Shown here: positions 15,023-19,002 of the stretch, piece after piece
How positions within the stretch are numbered: position 1 is the stretch's first letter
Layout: each line of letters starts with the position of its first letter
Origin: Rhodothermales bacterium
Lineage (GTDB): Bacteria > Bacteroidota > Rhodothermia > Rhodothermales > JAHQVL01
Direction of reading: 5' to 3'
Assembly: GCA_041391505.1 (NCBI GenBank)
Contig: JAWKNW010000047.1
Coordinates: 1-19,002, forward strand
DNA length: 19,002 nucleotides
Notes under the pieces: generated by a model
The model's database searches: none
What the model was told of the DNA's origin: nothing
The model's input: only the letters and a program-made list of their open reading frames with translations
Translations under genes and position numbers: made by a program

Positions 15023-15066
15023 ATGGCGCGGGTTGAACGCAGCCAAAGCGTTTCAGCCCGCGCCAT
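15023..15066. terminator. Large near-palindromic stem-loop between convergent operons
   Basis: ATGGCGCGGG plus TTGAACGC (15023-15040) faces GCGTTTCA plus GCCCGCGCCAT (15048-15066). This forms a stem of about 17 pairs with one bulge or mismatch and a 7-nt loop AGCCAAA. It abuts the minus-strand stop at 15067-15069 and is the last structure between the two arms, so it may terminate both transcripts. No long T-run is present on either side. Confidence 0.6.
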
Positions 15067-17316
15067 TTACCATCTTAGTCCAAGCGCGAGATAGACGTTT
15101 CGGCCGAGATTGGGCAGATTGCCGAAGCTCAAATGTTCGTGGTAGTAATAGTCGAACACATTCTCCACGCCGGCTTTGATCTCGGTTCGCTCCCCAATCG
15201 GCAGATGCGTTCGGAGATTGACGACGAAATACCCGTCTGTCCCGTCCTCCTCCGCCACCTTGCGGGCCACCTTGTTTTGCGGTGCGGCGGCGCGCAATTC
15301 GATCTCTCCGCCCCATCCTTTGCGATGGTTGTACGTGACGCTGGAGGTGCTGAACAGCGGCGGGATGAGAGGGAGCGGCTCGTCGTCCTCGATATTCCAC
15401 CCCCGCGTATACGACGCCGCGCCGGTCCATTCGAACCCATACCCGAGGTCCAGTACGGCGCTTAGCTCTCCCCCGGAAAGCGTGGCGCCCTCGATATTGG
15501 TGAAAACACGGAAGCGATACGTGTTGCCCCCCCCGACGAGCCCGGTGTCGGGGTGGCCGAGGATGTACTGGTCCACGTAATTGTAGAACGCATTCAGCCG
15601 CAGGCCAAAACGGTTGCCCAGTCGTTCAAAACCCAGTTCGACCTGCCGACTGCGCTCTGGCTTCAAGCCCGGGTTTCCCGTGTAGAAATAGCCGTCGACA
15701 TAATTATAGATGTAGTGTCCGTAGTTTTCCACGTGCGTGGGCAGACGCGCGACGTTGGCGGCGGCCAGGCGGAGCAAGGTCCGCTCGGCCAGCGTGTACT
15801 CCAGGGTCACGCTGACGCCAGGAATGGCGTAGGAGCGGGCGAGCGGCAGATCGCCCCAGCGACCCTGCAGGATGGCGCGGGCTTCCTCGCGCTGCACGTC
15901 GCGCCAGGAATAATCGTAACGGGCATTCATACGGAGCTTGAGCCGGGGCGCCGGCGTCGCGCTGTAATCGACCGCGGCCGCCGCCTGGCGAATCAGTACA
16001 TCACCGAGATTCAGCAGGTACATATCGGGGATGTTCGGGAGAACGCTGAACATCCACATCTCTCCAAAACTGAGCGTTTGTGTCGCATCTAGGGTCAGCC
16101 CGACGCGATGGGCGCCCTTCGAGGCACGGACGGTGCTCATCCCGCCGGCGGTGCGTGTCAACCCATACATCGGCATGTTCATCGATCGCATCACGGAACG
16201 CTGCGTCACATCGCGCCGGTAGTCATCCATCCAGTGATCGACCGTGTTATAGTAGACACGCGTCTCCCATGACTGGATATATCCGTCCGGAGCAGCCGGC
16301 GCCCAGTTGTGGGTAAGGCTGTAGATGCGCGCCTCGGCCAGCGTGGCGTCCATCAGAAGCACGGGGTAGCCGACATGCCAGGCGTTGTCGGCCAGCATGG
16401 ACGCCGTGAACTGATGGGTCGCTCCCACCTTCTGGGCAACATCGATCTTGTAGTTATTCTTGGTAAAGCCGGAGTTGGCGACAGGGGCGCGACCGCCAGG
16501 CGAAAAATCGTTCGCCGATTTGTACGAGAAACTGGCGCGCACACTGGTTTTTCGATGCGAGGCGCCGCCGGCAAAACGAACGCGCCGGAGGGCCGCAGCC
16601 GATTCGTAGCCGAACTCCGCATCCGCAAAAAAGGGCCGTGTAAAGCTGGGTTTTTCTGTGACCAGGTTGACCGTACCACCAATTTGCGATCCCTGTGATA
16701 GATCGAACCCGCCCTTAGACAGCTCGAGCTTCTCCAGATTCTCGACTTCCACATACGCCGACGTCGGGTCCATCTTGTCGATGCATGCACCGACTACCTT
16801 GATCCCGTCGATCACCAGCGCCACCTGTCCCCCGTTCATGCCGCGAATCACCGGCTCCCAGGCAAAGTTGGCGCGCTGGATAAAATCAGCGCCCGGAATG
16901 CGGTCCACCAGATCTTCCGTCGCATCGATGTAGGCGACAGGCGCTGTTAATTCGTCGGATTTGGGTGCGACACCGCTTACCATGACCTCCTGGAACAGGA
17001 CGATCACCGGCGTGAGCGCGATGCGCAGCGAATCGTGCGCGGCGGCCGGCATGTGCACGGCAAGAAGCTGCGTCTCGAACCCGAGCGCGGAGATGCGCAG
17101 AGCGTGGTGCCCGTCTTCGAGGCGGATTCGGAACGTCCCATCGTCTCCGCTCGCCGTGCCCACCGCGCCGTTGTCCACAACGATGTTGGCCAGCGCGATG
17201 GGGGCGCCGGACGAGGCATCGAGGACGATGCCGGCGAGCGTTTGCTGCGCCTGCGCGTCCACGCCTCGAACCCCTAGAACGGCCGTAAAAAACAGCAAGA
17301 TAAAAGATCGTATCAC
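15067..17316 (-). CDS. OprC/NosA-like TonB-dependent copper receptor
   Basis: From GTG 17316 this encodes 749 residues. The signal peptide ends near GVDAQAQ. A carboxypeptidase-regulatory-like domain follows (AGIVLDASSGAPIALANI), then a plug and barrel ending in the aromatic LGLRW. The plug carries the OprC/NosA signature GAC178-IDK-M182-DPTSAYVEV followed by GGFDLSQGSQIGGTVNLVT. In Pseudomonas OprC a CxxxM plus HxM site binds copper. Here the second site looks replaced by MxMPM (M379, M381, M383) in a comparable place. Copper import is therefore the leading function, by family and motif. The open frame extends to 17406 but would overlap the upstream gene; GTG 17316, 11 nt after that gene's stop, places the signal peptide first. 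It is the last gene of a minus-strand run with the YtkA-like and second MbnH-like genes. Confidence 0.88.
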   Translation of the reverse strand: MIRSFILLFFTAVLGVRGVDAQAQQTLAGIVLDASSGAPIALANIVVDNGAVGTASGDDGTFRIRLEDGHHALRISALGFETQLLAVHMPAAAHDSLRIALTPVIVLFQEVMVSGVAPKSDELTAPVAYIDATEDLVDRIPGADFIQRANFAWEPVIRGMNGGQVALVIDGIKVVGACIDKMDPTSAYVEVENLEKLELSKGGFDLSQGSQIGGTVNLVTEKPSFTRPFFADAEFGYESAAALRRVRFAGGASHRKTSVRASFSYKSANDFSPGGRAPVANSGFTKNNYKIDVAQKVGATHQFTASMLADNAWHVGYPVLLMDATLAEARIYSLTHNWAPAAPDGYIQSWETRVYYNTVDHWMDDYRRDVTQRSVMRSMNMPMYGLTRTAGGMSTVRASKGAHRVGLTLDATQTLSFGEMWMFSVLPNIPDMYLLNLGDVLIRQAAAAVDYSATPAPRLKLRMNARYDYSWRDVQREEARAILQGRWGDLPLARSYAIPGVSVTLEYTLAERTLLRLAAANVARLPTHVENYGHYIYNYVDGYFYTGNPGLKPERSRQVELGFERLGNRFGLRLNAFYNYVDQYILGHPDTGLVGGGNTYRFRVFTNIEGATLSGGELSAVLDLGYGFEWTGAASYTRGWNIEDDEPLPLIPPLFSTSSVTYNHRKGWGGEIELRAAAPQNKVARKVAEEDGTDGYFVVNLRTHLPIGERTEIKAGVENVFDYYYHEHLSFGNLPNLGRNVYLALGLRW

Positions 17317-17327
17317 GGCGTTTCCGG

Positions 17328-18167
17328 TTAATACACGATAAAGCGAGGGAACAGGACGGTGTCTCGCGCTTCGCCGGGACGATCGACAAAAACCGTCATA
17401 TCCCATCCCCCAGACATGATAAAATTGATGCGGCCTTCATAGCGCCCCTTCGCCGTATGGGCCGGCGCGGCATACGGTGTACTGTGCCCGTCGCCACCGC
17501 CCATGTCCATATACGGATAGAGATCCACCGAGGCGTCATCGATGGGCGCAAAGCCGTCCTCCGTCCGCGCGAACAGATCGAAGGCTATCGTATCCTCCCC
17601 CGTCTTCGGACGCCCCGGCTGTACCCAGGCCACGTAATAGGGGAATTGCCCGGGCGAGACCACTTCCTGTAGCCAGAGGGAGTCCACGACGGGCACATCG
17701 AAACGTCCTGTGCGTGTCTCCGAACCCATCTGCGCGACAACAGCCACCTGCCAGGTAAAGGTCGGCCCTTTCGGCTGCAGGAAGAGCACCGGGACGCTGA
17801 AATATCCGCTATCGTCGGCTTCGACGGGCAAGGGGGACTCGACCGGCGCGGCGATCGTTGAGCCGTCTTCTTCGCGGGTCGGGATGAGTTGGAGCCGAGC
17901 CGATGTCGCGTGCTCGTCGGTACCGCTCCGGTTCAGACGAACCAGCAGGTGGTTGTAGCCGGCATGGATCTCGCCTCGGCTCAACAAAGCGAGGTCCCAA
18001 CCCTCCAGCGTCTGCTGCCCGAGCAGGCGCGGGAGATCATCTTCCTGCGCTTCGGACGGATCCGGATGCCGGCTAAAAAAATCGGTCTCGGTGATATCGG
18101 GTGCGCAGCCACCCAGCACCAGCGTACCGAGTAGCAGGCCCGATATCAGGCTATGGAATACCTTCAT
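17328..18167 (-). CDS. Tandem YtkA/FixH-like domain lipoprotein
   Basis: From ATG 18167 this encodes 279 residues with a lipobox LVLGGC (Cys21). Two similar Ig-like units appear. The first (about 55-160) runs from GEIHAGYNHLLVRL to FTWQVAVVAQ. The second (about 175-265) has YMDMGGGDGHSTP (M220, M222, H228), GRYEGRINFIMSGGWDMTVFV and a final strand. The second unit fits the YtkA-like pattern (Met/His loop, then GrY...f.M.G.W), common in copper-associated periplasmic proteins. The first unit lacks the Met/His loop and may be structural. GAGGT at 18173-18177 sets the start; an ATG at 18179 is the alternative. It overlaps the end of the upstream di-haem enzyme gene by 17 nt, so translation is probably coupled. 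A possible role is copper delivery, or acting as substrate of that enzyme; both are inference. Confidence 0.8.
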   Translation of the reverse strand: MKVFHSLISGLLLGTLVLGGCAPDITETDFFSRHPDPSEAQEDDLPRLLGQQTLEGWDLALLSRGEIHAGYNHLLVRLNRSGTDEHATSARLQLIPTREEDGSTIAAPVESPLPVEADDSGYFSVPVLFLQPKGPTFTWQVAVVAQMGSETRTGRFDVPVVDSLWLQEVVSPGQFPYYVAWVQPGRPKTGEDTIAFDLFARTEDGFAPIDDASVDLYPYMDMGGGDGHSTPYAAPAHTAKGRYEGRINFIMSGGWDMTVFVDRPGEARDTVLFPRFIVY

Positions 18168-19002
18168 AGACGACCTCATCGGTCAATGTCATCAGAAACG
18201 CGATCAGCGCCTCCCGCTCCGCGGCAGTCAGATGAAGGGGGCGTATTGCTTCATGCTGTCCTCGCGAACCCGTGCCGCCGGCATCATAGTGTGCAATGAC
18301 GTCTTCGAGCGTAGCCAGACGTCCGTCATGCATGTAGGGAGCGGTAAGGGCCACATTGCGAAGCGACGGAACCTTGAAGCGAGCGAAGTCGCCTGAATCG
18401 AGCGTGATGCGGGCGCGCCCCGAGTCCGCTGCGGCGAAGGCCAGGCCGTTGTTCACGAATTCGCCGGTCGTGAGCAAAAAGCCCCGATGACAGGTCGCGC
18501 AACCGGCAGCCCCCTCGAAAAGCGCCATGCCGTCCTTCTCCTGGGCCGTCATGGCGTAGACCTGCCCGTCGAGAAACCGATCGTAGCGCGACCCGCCGCT
18601 GAGCAGGGTGCGCTCGTAGGCGGCAATCGCGCGCGTCAGTGTCGGAATCGAGGGCGCTTCATCAAAAACGGCGTTAAACAGTCGGCTGTATTCGGGATCC
18701 TCGCGTAGTCGCTGGAGAATTTCGGCCAGATCCGCGTCCATCTCTCGATGGTCCTCGAGCGGCGCCAGCACCTGGTTTTCCAGCGTGAGCGCCCCACCAT
18801 CCCAGAAAAAGAGCCGGCCGTAGGCCACGTTTACCAGCGAAGGCGAATTGCGAATGCCGGCACGGCCCTCCACCCCAATGCTGACCGGGCGCGGATCCGC
18901 GAATGCACGTTCCGGGTCATGGCAGCTTGCGCACGATATCGTCCGGTCCGCCGAGAGTATCGGGTCGAAAAAGAGCCGTTTGCCCAGTTCGACTTTCCGC
19001 TC
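18151..19002 (-). CDS. Second MbnH/MauG-like di-haem enzyme, N-terminus beyond window
   Basis: The minus-strand frame is open from the right edge to a stop at 18151, giving 283 residues that begin mid-protein at ERKVELGKRLFFDPILSAD. Missing are only the signal peptide and a short N-terminal part. Haem 1 is CASCHDPERAFADP, followed by a FFWDGGALTLENQ motif (Trp between the haems), a YERTL helix, haem 2 CATCHRGF, and VPSLRNVALTAPYMHDGR. It aligns throughout with the protein at 7100 and has the same family functions: peroxide reduction or oxidative modification of a partner protein. There is no MbnP-like gene beside it in the window; instead the YtkA-like lipoprotein overlaps its 3' end by 17 nt. 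An internal ATG at 18873 is not the true start, because haem 1 lies upstream of it. Confidence 0.88.
   Translation of the reverse strand, partial: ERKVELGKRLFFDPILSADRTISCASCHDPERAFADPRPVSIGVEGRAGIRNSPSLVNVAYGRLFFWDGGALTLENQVLAPLEDHREMDADLAEILQRLREDPEYSRLFNAVFDEAPSIPTLTRAIAAYERTLLSGGSRYDRFLDGQVYAMTAQEKDGMALFEGAAGCATCHRGFLLTTGEFVNNGLAFAAADSGRARITLDSGDFARFKVPSLRNVALTAPYMHDGRLATLEDVIAHYDAGGTGSRGQHEAIRPLHLTAAEREALIAFLMTLTDEVVYEGIP
18173..18177 (-). promoter_or_regulatory. Ribosome-binding site GAGGT inside the upstream gene
   Basis: On the minus strand GAGGT precedes the ATG at 18167 by 5 nt, within the last codons of the di-haem enzyme gene. It supports coupled translation and the shorter of two candidate starts. 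Confidence 0.55.

Overview
The window reads as chromosomal DNA from a GC-rich member of the Bacteroidota/Rhodothermota group (Rhodothermia-like). This is an inference. It rests on the many short-signal lipoproteins, SusC-style TonB receptors with an N-terminal carboxypeptidase-regulatory-like domain, a Reg_prop sensor, a DUF5777-type barrel, and start codons that mostly lack Shine-Dalgarno motifs. No rRNA, tRNA, CRISPR array, transposase or phage gene was seen. The whole window is devoted to exported proteins, redox enzymes and outer-membrane proteins.

Layout. Positions 1-1708 (minus) hold the N-terminal part of a beta-propeller sensor that runs off the left edge. A 553-bp divergent control region follows, with repeated CCACACAT octamers. 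A long plus-strand run (2262-10501) then encodes two paralogous NHL-propeller lipoproteins, a small mono-haem-type lipoprotein with an unusual CX4CH site, an outer-membrane barrel, an MbnP-like lipoprotein, an MbnH/MauG-like di-haem enzyme, a Tat-exported sulfite-oxidase-fold molybdoenzyme, and a cytochrome-domain/DUF5777-barrel fusion. After a stem-loop, 10638-14893 encodes a His/Met-rich DUF2946-like protein, a TonB-dependent receptor and a BNR/sialidase-fold lipoprotein carrying a CxCC motif. Facing these on the minus strand (15067-19002, transcribed from the right edge) are a second MbnH/MauG-like di-haem enzyme (5' end outside the window), a tandem YtkA-like lipoprotein, and an OprC/NosA-like TonB copper receptor with a CxxxM site. 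The two arms meet at a large stem-loop at 15023-15066.

How the genes may work together. Several families point independently to copper: the MbnP/MbnH pair, the OprC-like receptor, the YtkA-like domain, the DUF2946-like protein, and the Cys/His-rich BNR lipoprotein. The best reading is an envelope copper acquisition and handling island. Outer-membrane receptors would bring in copper, or a copper complex, and lipoproteins would bind it. Di-haem enzymes would oxidatively mature a partner protein, as MbnH does to a tryptophan of MbnP. The cytochrome-type lipoproteins and the molybdoenzyme could link this to electron transfer. No methanobactin precursor or biosynthesis gene is visible, so this would be an MbnPH system outside a methanobactin context. 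Function is inferred from family and context only.
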